Assembly: GCF_001921845.1 (NCBI RefSeq) | Contig: NZ_MSJM01000002.1 | Span: 1 to 64,000, forward strand | Length of the DNA: 64,000 nt | Direction: 5' to 3' | DNA from: Streptococcus cuniculi | GTDB lineage: Bacteria > Bacillota > Bacilli > Lactobacillales > Streptococcaceae | Shown here: one piece after another, positions 41,406-48,996 of the stretch | Layout of the letters: each line of letters opens with the position of its first letter | Position numbering within the stretch: the stretch's first letter is position 1 | Program-made: the position numbers and the translations under genes | The notes under the pieces: model-generated | Seen by the model: the letters and a program-made list of their open reading frames with translations, nothing else | The model's database searches: none | Told to the model about the DNA's origin: nothing

Positions 41406-42062
41406 ATGTTTTTTAGAAAAGTCATTTATATGGGCGAATGTGGCGAGGGGGCAGTCTACTTTGACACGGAGCGGAATCTGGCTCTTGTTGCCCCTCAAAG
41501 TAAGTTGCTGAATACGGCGGGTACAGAAAAGACCAATCTCTTGATTCCGGGCTTGATTACCTTAGGATTTGGTGGAACAGGTTTAACAGTTGCCAATCCC
41601 TTTGGTGGCTATTATAGTGAAGCGACGTTTGTGTTTCTGATAATTGCGTGGATAGTGGAGTGTGTTGGACTGATTTGGCTCTTAGAACGCGCTCTTTATA
41701 AGAATGTCAAGCATGCTCAACCAACGACACGGCAAAATTTTCGGTCAGCTGTTTATGGTAATCTCTTTTGGAATAACTTTGGGGATAAAAGAGTCACTTT
41801 CGGAAAAAAATTAGTTATGTTCATAGTAGTATGTAGTATATTGGCAGCAAACTTAGCATTTGTACCTGCATTACTATATCACGTGATACCAAATATTTTA
41901 AATCAAGTATCTATTGATAGTGATATCATTATTTTAAGTATTTGGGGGATAATGCCGGCTATTTTGGTATTATTAGTTTGGCAAAATAACCCTATTCGTT
42001 GGCTGAATGTTGTTGAAAAATATCAGAAACGTCAAATTAAGTGGGGCAAGAGTGTGAAATAG
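41406..42062 (+). CDS. Membrane protein, mosaic paralogue of the gene at 50467
   Basis: A 218-residue protein. A soluble start (MGECGEGAVYFDTERNLALV) is followed by two helices with GFGGTGLTVANPFGGYYSE, a middle pair of helices and the tail WLNVVEKYQKRQIKWG. The first ~135 and last ~25 residues are nearly identical to the paralogue, while residues about 138-190 differ strongly. That pattern suits an immunity protein with a swappable specificity region. No named family is recognised. Confidence 0.6.
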   Translation: MFFRKVIYMGECGEGAVYFDTERNLALVAPQSKLLNTAGTEKTNLLIPGLITLGFGGTGLTVANPFGGYYSEATFVFLIIAWIVECVGLIWLLERALYKNVKHAQPTTRQNFRSAVYGNLFWNNFGDKRVTFGKKLVMFIVVCSILAANLAFVPALLYHVIPNILNQVSIDSDIIILSIWGIMPAILVLLVWQNNPIRWLNVVEKYQKRQIKWGKSVK

Positions 42063-42174
42063 CTAGTAAATATTATTTGTTAGCCCGTAGGGTCATCAGA
42101 CAGATAGAACGGAGTAATACGAACTCAAAATGACAGTTGCGCACTCATCCGATTTCTAAAAGGAGGAAGAAAAC

Positions 42175-42606
42175 ATGAAGAAATGGGTGAAAGCTATCTT
42201 ATTGGTCATTTTTGTAATCGGTGTACTAGTAGGCATTGGCATGAAAAAGGAGACCTTGATTGAGAAGCAACAAAAACGAGAGCTAGAGACTAGTATTGCC
42301 AAACTTTTGGTACATGACTATGAAAATGTCAAAGAAATTGAATTTAAGGGCTGGGGCTACTCCAGAGAAACAGGCACATGGGGGACTACTGTTATTGTCA
42401 ATGCGAATAGTCAAATCAATCTTTCTTTTTCAGGGTTGTCTACTTTAAAAGAAATTTATAGTATAAGATACAATCCTTCAACTTTTAAGTTGAAGGAAAA
42501 AGTCAACATAGAGCGACTAGAGCCTATCAAAGATAGAGTGACTGAAATCGAAAGTGTTTCGTTAGATGATATAGAAGTGAAACATTCAATTAAGCTAGGA
42601 GAATAA
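42175..42606 (+). CDS. DUF1310-family membrane-anchored protein
   Basis: A 143-residue protein with one N-terminal helix (about 4-24) and an extracellular domain. The pattern KRELETSIAKLLVHDYENV and the lysine-tryptophan start (MKKWVKAILLV) fit DUF1310, common in tandem in streptococci next to type VII effectors. It is the most divergent member of the array here. A strong ribosome site (aaggagg) precedes it. An effector-like fragment starts right after its stop. Confidence 0.6.
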   Translation: MKKWVKAILLVIFVIGVLVGIGMKKETLIEKQQKRELETSIAKLLVHDYENVKEIEFKGWGYSRETGTWGTTVIVNANSQINLSFSGLSTLKEIYSIRYNPSTFKLKEKVNIERLEPIKDRVTEIESVSLDDIEVKHSIKLGE

Positions 42607-42607
42607 T

Positions 42608-42703
42608 ATGTCTATTACTGATGGTAGTTATAATCAAATAGCGAAGCAGGTCTATAATATTGAACCTAGTAAAATAAAGTTTGATAAGAGGAATTTCAGA
42701 TGA
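42608..42703 (+). pseudogene. N-terminal scrap of a lipase-like (Mbeg1-type) effector
   Basis: A 31-codon frame starting MSITDGSYNQIAKQVYN, a pattern I associate with the start of Mbeg1-like hydrolase effectors that follow DUF1310 genes. It is cut off and its stop overlaps the next DUF1310 ATG (42700). The family call is from memory and weak. Confidence 0.4.
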
Positions 42704-43095
42704 AAAGATGGCAAAAATGGGTACTGGGTATTGTCACAAGCCTAGCAGTAATACTTGGAATTATCTTATTGGAACAAGGATATCAACAAGCGCAACGAAA
42801 ACAAGAGATGATACAAGTGGTGGAGAGTGAGGAAGTAAAAGAGGTGATAGAAGAGGGGTTAAAAAATTTAGATTCCAAGGCTTTGACAAAGGAAGGAATG
42901 ATACAGTCCTATAGAGTAGACAGCAAATCTATTAAACAGAATCCGATGGGAGGAATCATGTTTACAGTATATGTGAATCATAGTTCGGAATTATATGTTT
43001 ATTATAATATTGAAAAAAACGTGAACACTGGGGAGTATAGTTCTTCGGGAGGAGGATATTCAAGTACATTAGATGTTCTGCTGAAGGAGCAATAA
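42700..43095 (+). CDS. DUF1310-family membrane-anchored protein
   Basis: A 131-residue member of the array with one N-terminal helix (about 5-25). The central stretch from SEEVKEVIEEGLKNLDSKA to QNPMGG is almost identical at DNA level to the next gene (42838-42955 versus 43325-43442), while the C-terminal third (after residue ~86) differs. This looks like a shared scaffold with a variable recognition tail. A tiny frame starts on its stop codon (taATG, 43095). Confidence 0.7.
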   Translation: MKRWQKWVLGIVTSLAVILGIILLEQGYQQAQRKQEMIQVVESEEVKEVIEEGLKNLDSKALTKEGMIQSYRVDSKSIKQNPMGGIMFTVYVNHSSELYVYYNIEKNVNTGEYSSSGGGYSSTLDVLLKEQ

Positions 43096-43188
43096 TGTCT
43101 CGAAAATCTAATTCTGAATAGAAAATTCGATTGGAGATGCTTGATACCATCCGAATCAGATACTAGTAAAAGAAATGAGGAATTCTAC

Positions 43189-43587
43189 ATGAAAACATGG
43201 CAAAAATGGCTACTAGGTATTGTTGCTAGCTTATCCGTAGTCGTTGGAGTAGTAGTCTTGGAACAAGTACATCAACAAGCGCAACGAAAACAAGAGATGA
43301 TAAAAGTAGTGGAGAGTGAGGAAGTAAAAGAGGTGATAGAAGAGGGGTTAAAAAATTTAGATTCCAAGGCTTTGACAAAGGAAGGAATGATACAATCCTA
43401 TAGAGTAGACAGCAAATCTATTAAACAGAATCCGATGGGAGGTATCGATGTTTCTGTTTTTATGAATGACGATGAAGAACTTTCCATGTCCTATACATTA
43501 AACAAAGATGTGGATTCGGATACATTTCTCCCCGGTGGGGTGATTATTTCTGAAAAACTTGATGATATGATAGATGCTAAGGACTAA
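43189..43587 (+). CDS. DUF1310-family membrane-anchored protein
   Basis: A 132-residue neighbour and near-twin of the gene at 42700. I chose ATG 43189, since the longer frame (43141) starts in the spacer and lacks the family's MKxWQKW opening. The helix spans about 6-24, and the domain ends with the divergent tail SVFMNDDEELSMSYTL. Anchored outside the membrane, it could neutralise an incoming effector, which is inference. Confidence 0.7.
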   Translation: MKTWQKWLLGIVASLSVVVGVVVLEQVHQQAQRKQEMIKVVESEEVKEVIEEGLKNLDSKALTKEGMIQSYRVDSKSIKQNPMGGIDVSVFMNDDEELSMSYTLNKDVDSDTFLPGGVIISEKLDDMIDAKD

Positions 43588-43669
43588 CTTGTGATGATGG
43601 GAATCATCGATGTATGAGGAGTTAGAGGGACTAAAAAACATTTAAAGGAATCGGTAGAAAGTAGGAAAA

Positions 43670-44056
43670 ATGGGAATCACAGATATAACATGGGAAGAGT
43701 ATGAAACTTTTAAAGAAGTAGCAACCCCAGATAATCTCTATATCCGAGAACATAATGGAAGCTATTACACTGTTTTTGAACTTGGTATTGCTTCTGTTCG
43801 CCGTGTTTTTGAGATACAGGCGACTGACTTTAATGAGTATTTATCAGGAAGACATTCTGCGGAGGACTTGCTTTTTAAATCACAAAACGATGCTTGGCCA
43901 CCTAATGTCTCACAAGAGGAAGCAAATAAGATTTTTTGGCGAAAACATATTGAGGTTTTAAAAAATAATGCCGCAGCACAAAGGCATTTTACCCGTCAAG
44001 AGCTAGAAGAATTGTTACCAGAAGGGTCAGAAATTTTATCAAGTAGGGATGATTAA
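43670..44056 (+). CDS. WPPN-type small cytoplasmic protein, candidate immunity protein
   Basis: A 128-residue soluble protein of an unnamed family with three members here (also 44315 and 57391). Shared features are the opening MGITDITWEE, a middle hydrophobic-LxSG-x-x-(S/T)-x-(E/A)D(L/I) phrase, then WPPN/WPPT followed by a basic helix and a late FTRQELEELLP. The family spread in toxin debris suggests immunity function. No catalytic motif is seen. Confidence 0.55.
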   Translation: MGITDITWEEYETFKEVATPDNLYIREHNGSYYTVFELGIASVRRVFEIQATDFNEYLSGRHSAEDLLFKSQNDAWPPNVSQEEANKIFWRKHIEVLKNNAAAQRHFTRQELEELLPEGSEILSSRDD

Positions 44057-44132
44057 TATTAACTAATAGAATTTCTAAGTGCAAATTTGATATAAAGAGC
44101 GATAGAATTTATTATATTGTTCTAATAAAATA

Positions 44133-44164
44133 TAATTGCTTTAGTGAAGACTAAGGCAATTTTT
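44133..44164 (+). terminator. Terminator between two WPPN-family genes
   Basis: Stem attgctttagt / actaaggcaat with gaag loop and a T5 tail. A -10 element tataat follows at 44167-44172. Confidence 0.75.
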
Positions 44165-44193
44165 GCTATAATAGGATTAGGAGATGTTTTTAA

Positions 44194-44254
44194 GCCCACA
44201 CTATTAAAAGATGGTATCAGGGACAGAATCCCTTAGTAGTGGTTTGTGTCGGGC
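44194..44254 (+). ncRNA. Structured leader RNA of unknown type
   Basis: Downstream of a -10 (44167-44172), the arms gcccacac (44194-44201) and gtgt-c-gggc (44246-44254) can pair over eight bases with one bulge, and inside is a hairpin aggga-cagaa-tccct (44219-44233). It lies 60 bp before the gene at 44315. It may be a regulatory leader or merely a relic; no known riboswitch class is recognised. Confidence 0.35.
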
Positions 44255-44314
44255 CGATTATGCGATTAGTGAAGCAGCGCAGAACTTCCGATAAAAAATT
44301 AGGAGGAAATTAGG

Positions 44315-44737
44315 ATGGGGATTACAGATATAACATGGGAAGAAGTCAGCCAATATGAAGAAGTGAAAGGATATGGACAACAAATTTGGAGAAACAATCA
44401 TCACTACTTTTTTGTGACCGAGGAGGGAGGAATAGCCTCTCAACTGGTCGTATATGAACTTTCAGAAGAGTTGTTTCAGTTGCTTGAGAGTGGAGAAAAA
44501 ACTATAGCTGATATTCATTTTAGATTACAAGAGGACCGTTGGCCTCCAACGGAAAAAGAAAGAAGGGAAAGCCGTCGTAAATTTATATTGAAAGGTCTGA
44601 CTCCTCTGATTGGTAATCCGAAGAGTCAGGAACTATTTACTCATACCGAGCTGGAGACATTAATTCCTTTAGCTGAACAAAGATGGATTGCAGCAAAAGG
44701 AAAATTGCCAGATGATTATATTTCGCCATTAAAATAG
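44315..44737 (+). CDS. WPPN-type small cytoplasmic protein, candidate immunity protein
   Basis: A 140-residue paralogue of the gene at 43670. It shares MGITDITWEE, the LLESGEKTIADIHF phrase and DRWPPTEKERRESRRKF, then FTHTELETLIPL, and has an extra C-terminal tail. A strong ribosome site (taggaggaaattagg) precedes it. A C-terminal fragment of another member survives at 57748-57858. Confidence 0.55.
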   Translation: MGITDITWEEVSQYEEVKGYGQQIWRNNHHYFFVTEEGGIASQLVVYELSEELFQLLESGEKTIADIHFRLQEDRWPPTEKERRESRRKFILKGLTPLIGNPKSQELFTHTELETLIPLAEQRWIAAKGKLPDDYISPLK

Positions 44738-44796
44738 CTTTGTTCAATTCTTTGTGTCGATTTGAACGTTAGTATTTCAGAGTCTATACTCTGCTA

Positions 44797-44940
44797 TTTC
44801 AATATAGGTCATTCGTATTAGAAGATGGTTATACAGGCGATAGGAAAACTCATGCCTTAAATCCTATCCGAGACATGATTCCGATAGAAAAGCAAGAAGT
44901 GTTAATAGTTGGGGTGATAATTCACGCAAGGAGAAACTAA
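44797..44940 (+). pseudogene. Toxin linker remnant
   Basis: The frame reads VLEDGYTGDRKTHALNPIR, matching GYTGDGKTHALNPIR at 46476-46524, the end of the linker that precedes the toxin domain of LXG-type proteins. The first 46 bases are repeated at 62333-62378. The frame ends at 44938-44940, just before the next gene, without a toxin domain. Confidence 0.55.
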
Positions 44941-44941
44941 A

Positions 44942-45412
44942 ATGGAAGTAAAGAATCAATTAATTCGGAGTATAGAAAATGATTCATTATTAGAATGCTT
45001 ATTGGGAGGTGAGAACTATTGTATCGAAAGCTCTCCTTATTCTCCTGAAGCTGGTCAAATTGATACAGGTAAAGTAATATCGAAAGGTATTTATCAATTA
45101 TATCTTGAAAATAAGAATATCAAAAAACTTTTTGAACAGTCACTATGTAAAATGGCTACTTCATCTGATTACGGTCTATACATGTCTTTGAAGTATTTCG
45201 CATCACAGTTATTTAAGGAAAAAGGCCGTTTATCACCATTTGAAATAGACAAATCTCACCTAACAGAGGTTATTAAAAGGACTCTTGCAATTAAAGAAAC
45301 TACAATAAGATCAGATGGAATAGGGGTGGGGATTGTCGGGCATATAGATGCTTGGCCCGAAATTGAAAGGATTCGTCGAGTGATAAAGAGTGAGTATGGT
45401 ATCCAATTATAG
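44942..45412 (+). CDS. Hypothetical cytoplasmic protein, candidate immunity protein
   Basis: A 156-residue soluble protein, not recognised. It is mainly helical up to about residue 100 (YGLYMSLKYFASQLF) and ends with GVGIVGHIDAWPEIERIRRVI. It begins 1 bp after the stop of a toxin-linker remnant and ends 5 bp before a toxin C-terminal fragment, the usual place for an immunity gene. Confidence 0.5.
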   Translation: MEVKNQLIRSIENDSLLECLLGGENYCIESSPYSPEAGQIDTGKVISKGIYQLYLENKNIKKLFEQSLCKMATSSDYGLYMSLKYFASQLFKEKGRLSPFEIDKSHLTEVIKRTLAIKETTIRSDGIGVGIVGHIDAWPEIERIRRVIKSEYGIQL

Positions 45413-45420
45413 TGTTATGA

Positions 45421-45825
45421 GATGTTCATAATGGAGATTCTAGTTTTTTATGTAAAATGGATGAGGAAGCAGAACAAATAGCTTTTTCAGCTATAAAAGG
45501 CAAGAATAGTTCTGAACCTATAGTTCTTGGAAAATATGATGACGGAGGTCCAACGGCTTATTCGACTATAGCCAAAGAGAGTGGTTCTCAATATTTTGAA
45601 TTAGATCATTGGGATGATTTAGCTTCCCAGTACTCAAATGATAAAATCTGGAAAATAAATGAAAAGTTTTTAGATATTCAAACGAGTTCTGGTAGAGAAA
45701 TATACCTTTCACATGATCCTAATATTGACTGGGGACAATCATTTTATGCTAAGGAGCTTCAGTATTTAGTAGACAATGGCTTTACTTTTAGTAAGAAAGG
45801 GGATTTATGGCGTGCAGTACGATAG
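45421..45825 (+). pseudogene. Orphan C-terminal polymorphic-toxin domain
   Basis: An open stretch directly after a stop codon, without a good start (first ATG at 45457), encoding about 134 residues. The end pattern, a W-x-x-N-x-x-FLD helix (WKINEKFLDI), a G-R-E-hydrophobic strand and SFYAKELQYLVDNGF, matches a toxin C-terminal domain commonly found at the end of RHS and LXG proteins. No secretion or LXG part remains. The next gene overlaps its 3' end by 14 bp. Confidence 0.6.
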
Positions 45826-46237
45826 CAACTATTATACAGAAAGAATTTCATGTCTAAAGAAAGGAATGTACCAAGTGTTTGGAGCCTCTGTCTTATTAGT
45901 TAAAGAACAGATTGATTTTTCTAAACGGGGTTACTTTAAACTTACGTTCAGATATTTGCCAAGCAATTATATTTTTATTATTGAGAATGAAATTAGATTG
46001 TTTAATATTTTTATATATGATGAAGAGGGAGCTAATATATCTTTATATCGGATAGAAGAATATAACAACAATCTTGATGATATGAAAAATATAAATTATG
46101 CAATAAATCTATTGTTTAATGTATTGAGAGAAGATAAATTCTTTTTATATCTTAAAAAAGATGGAAAGTATTACAAAAAAACATCGGCTGGAACTTTTGT
46201 GATTAAAAACATGCTGGAGGAACTTTATGGTAGATGA
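45812..46237 (+). CDS. Candidate immunity protein for the adjacent toxin domain
   Basis: A 141-residue soluble protein. I chose GTG 45812, 9 bp after aaagggg and overlapping the toxin stop; the ATG at 45776 lies deep inside the toxin. The sequence is rich in aromatic and acidic residues (FIIENEIRLFNIFIYDEEG). No named family is recognised. Overlap with the toxin fragment makes it the natural antidote. Base composition is markedly AT-rich. Confidence 0.6.
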   Translation: MQYDSNYYTERISCLKKGMYQVFGASVLLVKEQIDFSKRGYFKLTFRYLPSNYIFIIENEIRLFNIFIYDEEGANISLYRIEEYNNNLDDMKNINYAINLLFNVLREDKFFLYLKKDGKYYKKTSAGTFVIKNMLEELYGR

Positions 46238-46531
46238 TCATTATCTAAAATTACGGCAACAGGTTTTAGATTATACTAGCGAACAGATGAGAGAGCAAAT
46301 AAAGGCTGGCTTGATTTAGTCCTAGGTGTAGTGACCATTGCAGTAGGAGTCTCAGCAATCCTAGCTAGCGGAGGAGCAGCGACTCCCTTGGTTGTAGGTG
46401 CTTGGATTGCAGGAAGTGGAACGATTGTCTATGGATTGTCTAATACGATTGAGGCAGGCAATAATATCTATCTTGGCTATACAGGCGATGGGAAAACTCA
46501 TGCCTTAAATCCTATCCGTAAAAATGAATAA
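46227..46531 (+). pseudogene. LXG-type toxin remnant: short start fused to the pre-toxin linker
   Basis: A 30-codon frame (46227-46319, MVDDHYLKLRQQVLDYTSEQ, ribosome site ggagg) leads by a frame change into GWLDLVLGVVTIAVGVSAIL and on to VVGAWIAGSGTIVYGLSNTI and YTGDGKTHALNPIRKNE. The hydrophobic, glycine-rich stretch is the linker seen before toxin domains of streptococcal LXG proteins. Both the N-terminal secretion domain and the toxin domain are gone. Confidence 0.65.
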
Positions 46532-46546
46532 AATCGTTATCAATAG

Positions 46547-46581
46547 TGAAATCCTAGTTGTCTAAAAACGACTAGGATTTT
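46547..46581 (+). terminator. Terminator within the accessory block
   Basis: Stem aaatcctagt / actaggattt with a 12-base loop, followed by a T-containing tail. Confidence 0.7.
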
Positions 46582-46586
46582 ACCTT

Positions 46587-46778
46587 TTGAGATTTAAATT
46601 AAACAAAGACTATCGTTCTGGGCTCACGGTTAACACATTACCAGAGTTTGATAGTTCTTATGAAAGCGTGAGGTTGGGACCATTTGAAGAGTTTCAAGAA
46701 ATCAGTAGAGATAATGTTATTGCTAAAAATGCAGAAGTTGATATTTCCAAGGTTAAGGTGATTTATCTAGGAGAATGA
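46587..46778 (+). pseudogene. Fragment of an unknown protein
   Basis: A 63-codon frame opening with TTG and without a ribosome site, containing DYRSGLTVNTLPEFD and ending in VKVIYLGE. It sits directly behind a terminator. It looks like the tail of a lost immunity or toxin gene. A further scrap (EIYWVIKPIYAVAPIVNGE) runs to about 46863. Confidence 0.4.
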
Positions 46779-46944
46779 TAACGGAGTGACAGATGAGATA
46801 TACTGGGTTATCAAACCAATATACGCAGTCGCACCAATCGTGAACGGGGAAGTGGATAAGTGAAAGACACTCTGTTTTTTCCATTTGTCCTAGCCCTGTG
46901 CTATAATAGTAGATAGTGAAAAATGAAAAAAGAAGTGAGAGTAT

Positions 46945-47568
46945 ATGGTATTATCAAAAAAACGTGCGCGAAAAGTGATTGAAGAAATCATTGCCCTCTA
47001 TCCCGATGCTAAGCCTAGTTTGGATTTTCGCAACCATTTTGAATTGTTGGTAGCGGTCATGTTATCTGCTCAAACGACAGATGCGGCTGTCAACAAGGCA
47101 ACTCCAGCCCTGTTTGCGGCGCTACCGACTCCAGAGAAGATGGCCGCAGCCAGCGAGTCTGAAATTGCAAGCTACATCTCAAGGTTAGGGCTGTATCGCA
47201 ATAAGGCCAAATTTCTCAAAGAGTGCGCCCAGCAATTGCTCGACAGGCATGCTGGTGTGGTGCCACAGACCAGAGAAGAATTGGAATCCCTGTCAGGAGT
47301 GGGGCGTAAGACAGCGAATGTCGTGATGAGTGTCGGTTTTGGCATTCCAGCCTTTGCGGTGGATACCCATGTCGGTCGAATCTGCAAGCACCACGATATT
47401 GTTAAAAAATCAGCAACACCTCTTGAAACAGAGAAACGGGTCATGGAAGTGCTCCCGCCAGAATTGTGGCTCAAGGCTCATCAGGCGATGATTTACTTCG
47501 GTCGTGAGGTCTGCCATCCCAAGAATCCAGAATGTGCCAACTATCCCCAATTATATGAATTTGATTAA
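46945..47568 (+). CDS. nth: Endonuclease III
   Basis: A 207-residue base-excision repair glycosylase/lyase for oxidised pyrimidines. The helix-hairpin-helix with catalytic lysine (ESLSGVGRKTANVVMSVGF) and the catalytic aspartate in AVDTHVGRI are intact. The C-terminal iron-sulphur loop is degenerate: CHPKNPEC keeps the first two cysteines, but the third and fourth are replaced (ANYPQLYEF), so no 4Fe-4S cluster is expected. An extended -10 (tgc-tataat, 46909-46917) precedes it. It marks a return to core genome. Confidence 0.93.
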   Translation: MVLSKKRARKVIEEIIALYPDAKPSLDFRNHFELLVAVMLSAQTTDAAVNKATPALFAALPTPEKMAAASESEIASYISRLGLYRNKAKFLKECAQQLLDRHAGVVPQTREELESLSGVGRKTANVVMSVGFGIPAFAVDTHVGRICKHHDIVKKSATPLETEKRVMEVLPPELWLKAHQAMIYFGREVCHPKNPECANYPQLYEFD

Positions 47569-47578
47569 ATTTCTTTCA

Positions 47579-47604
47579 TCGCAGTCGTCAGATTGCGATT
47601 TTTT
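47579..47604 (+). terminator. Terminator after nth
   Basis: Stem atcgca / tgcgat with a T6 tail. Confidence 0.65.
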
Positions 47605-47619
47605 GAATTGAAATATATT

Positions 47620-47675
47620 AAAACCGAATAATATTCATTTGCAACAAAGATAAATTTTAATAATAACGAATATTA
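47620..47675. promoter_or_regulatory. Two candidate PurR boxes upstream of guaC
   Basis: aaaaccgaataatattc (47620-47636) and aataacgaatatta (47662-47675) both resemble the streptococcal/lactococcal PurBox (AWWWCCGAACWWT), differing mainly at one position of the core. They lie just upstream of the guaC promoter. Purine control of GMP reductase would make sense. Confidence 0.4.
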
Positions 47676-47696
47676 AAAAATCATATAGTTTTAAAA

Positions 47697-47725
47697 TTGA
47701 CAAAATCCAAACGTTTCTGTATAAT
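47697..47725 (+). promoter_or_regulatory. guaC: Consensus guaC promoter
   Basis: Perfect -35 ttgaca (47697-47702), 17-bp spacer and perfect -10 tataat (47720-47725). A 75-bp leader follows with a small acgtc/gacgt hairpin but no recognised riboswitch. Confidence 0.88.
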
Positions 47726-47801
47726 GAATTAAGGAAACGTCACGAAAGACGTAGCGATGCAAGAGAGCATAGGTAGGTCATTATCTTAAAGGAGAGCTGA
47801 A

Positions 47802-48785
47802 ATGCTGAACGAATTCCCTATTTTTGACTATGAAGACATTCAATTGATTCCAAATAAATGTATCATCAAGAGCCGTGCAGAGGCAGATACACAGGTGACC
47901 TTGGGAAACCATACCTTTAAATTACCCGTCGTTCCTGCAAACATGCAGACGATTATTGATGAAGAAGTGGCAGAGCAACTGGCAAAAGACGGTTATTTCT
48001 ACATCATGCACCGTTTTGACGAGGCAGGGCGGATTCCTTTCATCAAACGCATGCATGAGCAAGGCTTGATTGCTTCTATTTCGGTAGGTGTGAAAGACTA
48101 CGAGTATGACTTTGTCAGCCAGTTGAAAGCTGATGCTCCTGAATACATCACGATTGATATTGCGCATGGTCATGCAGATAGTGTGATTCAAATGATTCAG
48201 CACATCAAGAAAGAGTTACCAGAAACCTTTGTCATCGCTGGAAATGTCGGAACGCCAGAAGCTGTTCGTGAATTGGAAAATGCAGGAGCAGACGCGACCA
48301 AGGTCGGCATTGGCCCAGGGAAGGTCTGCATCACCAAGGTGAAAACTGGTTTTGGAACAGGCGGTTGGCAGTTGGCTGCCCTACGCTGGTGTGCCAAAGC
48401 GGCTCGCAAACCGATTATCGCAGACGGCGGTATCCGTACCCATGGTGATATTGCCAAATCCATTCGCTTTGGTGCTAGCATGGTCATGATTGGCTCGCTC
48501 TTTGCAGGCCATATTGAAAGCCCAGGTAAGACCGTTGAAGTGGACGGCGAGCAATTCAAGGAATACTACGGTTCTGCATCTGAATACCAAAAAGGTGCGT
48601 ACAAAAATGTCGAAGGAAAGAAAATTCTTCTACCAGCCAAGGGTCACTTGAAAGATACCTTGATTGAAATGGAGCAAGACTTGCAAAGCTCGATTTCCTA
48701 CGCAGGTGGAAAAGACATTTCTAGTTTGAAACATGTAGACTATGTCATCGTGAAAAATTCTATCTGGAATGGCGATGCCCACTAA
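47802..48785 (+). CDS. guaC: GMP reductase
   Basis: A 327-residue TIM-barrel enzyme converting GMP to IMP with NADPH. The catalytic cysteine is in [12 protein letters not shown], followed by [14 protein letters not shown] and the phosphate-binding [14 protein letters not shown]. The length and motifs are those of the Firmicute GuaC rather than IMP dehydrogenase, as there is no CBS insert. It is a single-gene unit with its own promoter and terminator. Confidence 0.95.
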   Translation: MLNEFPIFDYEDIQLIPNKCIIKSRAEADTQVTLGNHTFKLPVVPANMQTIIDEEVAEQLAKDGYFYIMHRFDEAGRIPFIKRMHEQGLIASISVGVKDYEYDFVSQLKADAPEYITIDIAHGHADSVIQMIQHIKKELPETFVIAGNVGTPEAVRELENAGADATKVGIGPGKVCITKVKTGFGTGGWQLAALRWCAKAARKPIIADGGIRTHGDIAKSIRFGASMVMIGSLFAGHIESPGKTVEVDGEQFKEYYGSASEYQKGAYKNVEGKKILLPAKGHLKDTLIEMEQDLQSSISYAGGKDISSLKHVDYVIVKNSIWNGDAH

Positions 48786-48796
48786 GATATATAAAC

Positions 48797-48831
48797 CAAC
48801 CTGCTGGATACGTGTTCGGCAGGTTTTTATA
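48797..48831 (+). terminator. Terminator after guaC
   Basis: Stem aacctgc / gcaggtt with a T5 tail. Confidence 0.8.
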
Positions 48832-48913
48832 TGTAGAAAAGTTAATACAGAAGCATGACAGCAGAGCTAGATAAACCACCCTTGAGAGGGAGGGAGTCCA
48901 CCAGATATTTTAG

Positions 48914-48967
48914 TTGACATTTTACTCTTTCTTCCTTAAAATGAAGTGTCAGCACCTCTTAGAGGTG
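48914..48967 (+). promoter_or_regulatory. MATE promoter and leader palindrome
   Basis: -35 ttgaca (48914-48919), 17-bp spacer and -10 taaaat (48937-48942). Just downstream is a perfect palindrome cacctc-tta-gaggtg (48953-48967), placed where an operator would block transcription or where the 5' end of the mRNA would fold. Confidence 0.7.
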
Positions 48968-48996
48968 AGAATTTCGGTGAGAGAGTAGGAGTCATT

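Noticed and set aside
44194..44254. tRNA gene
   Set aside because: No T-arm or anticodon arm of the right size and no CCA or GTTC box could be placed.
47726..47801. Purine riboswitch in the guaC leader
   Set aside because: The conserved purine-aptamer core is not present; only a small hairpin is seen.
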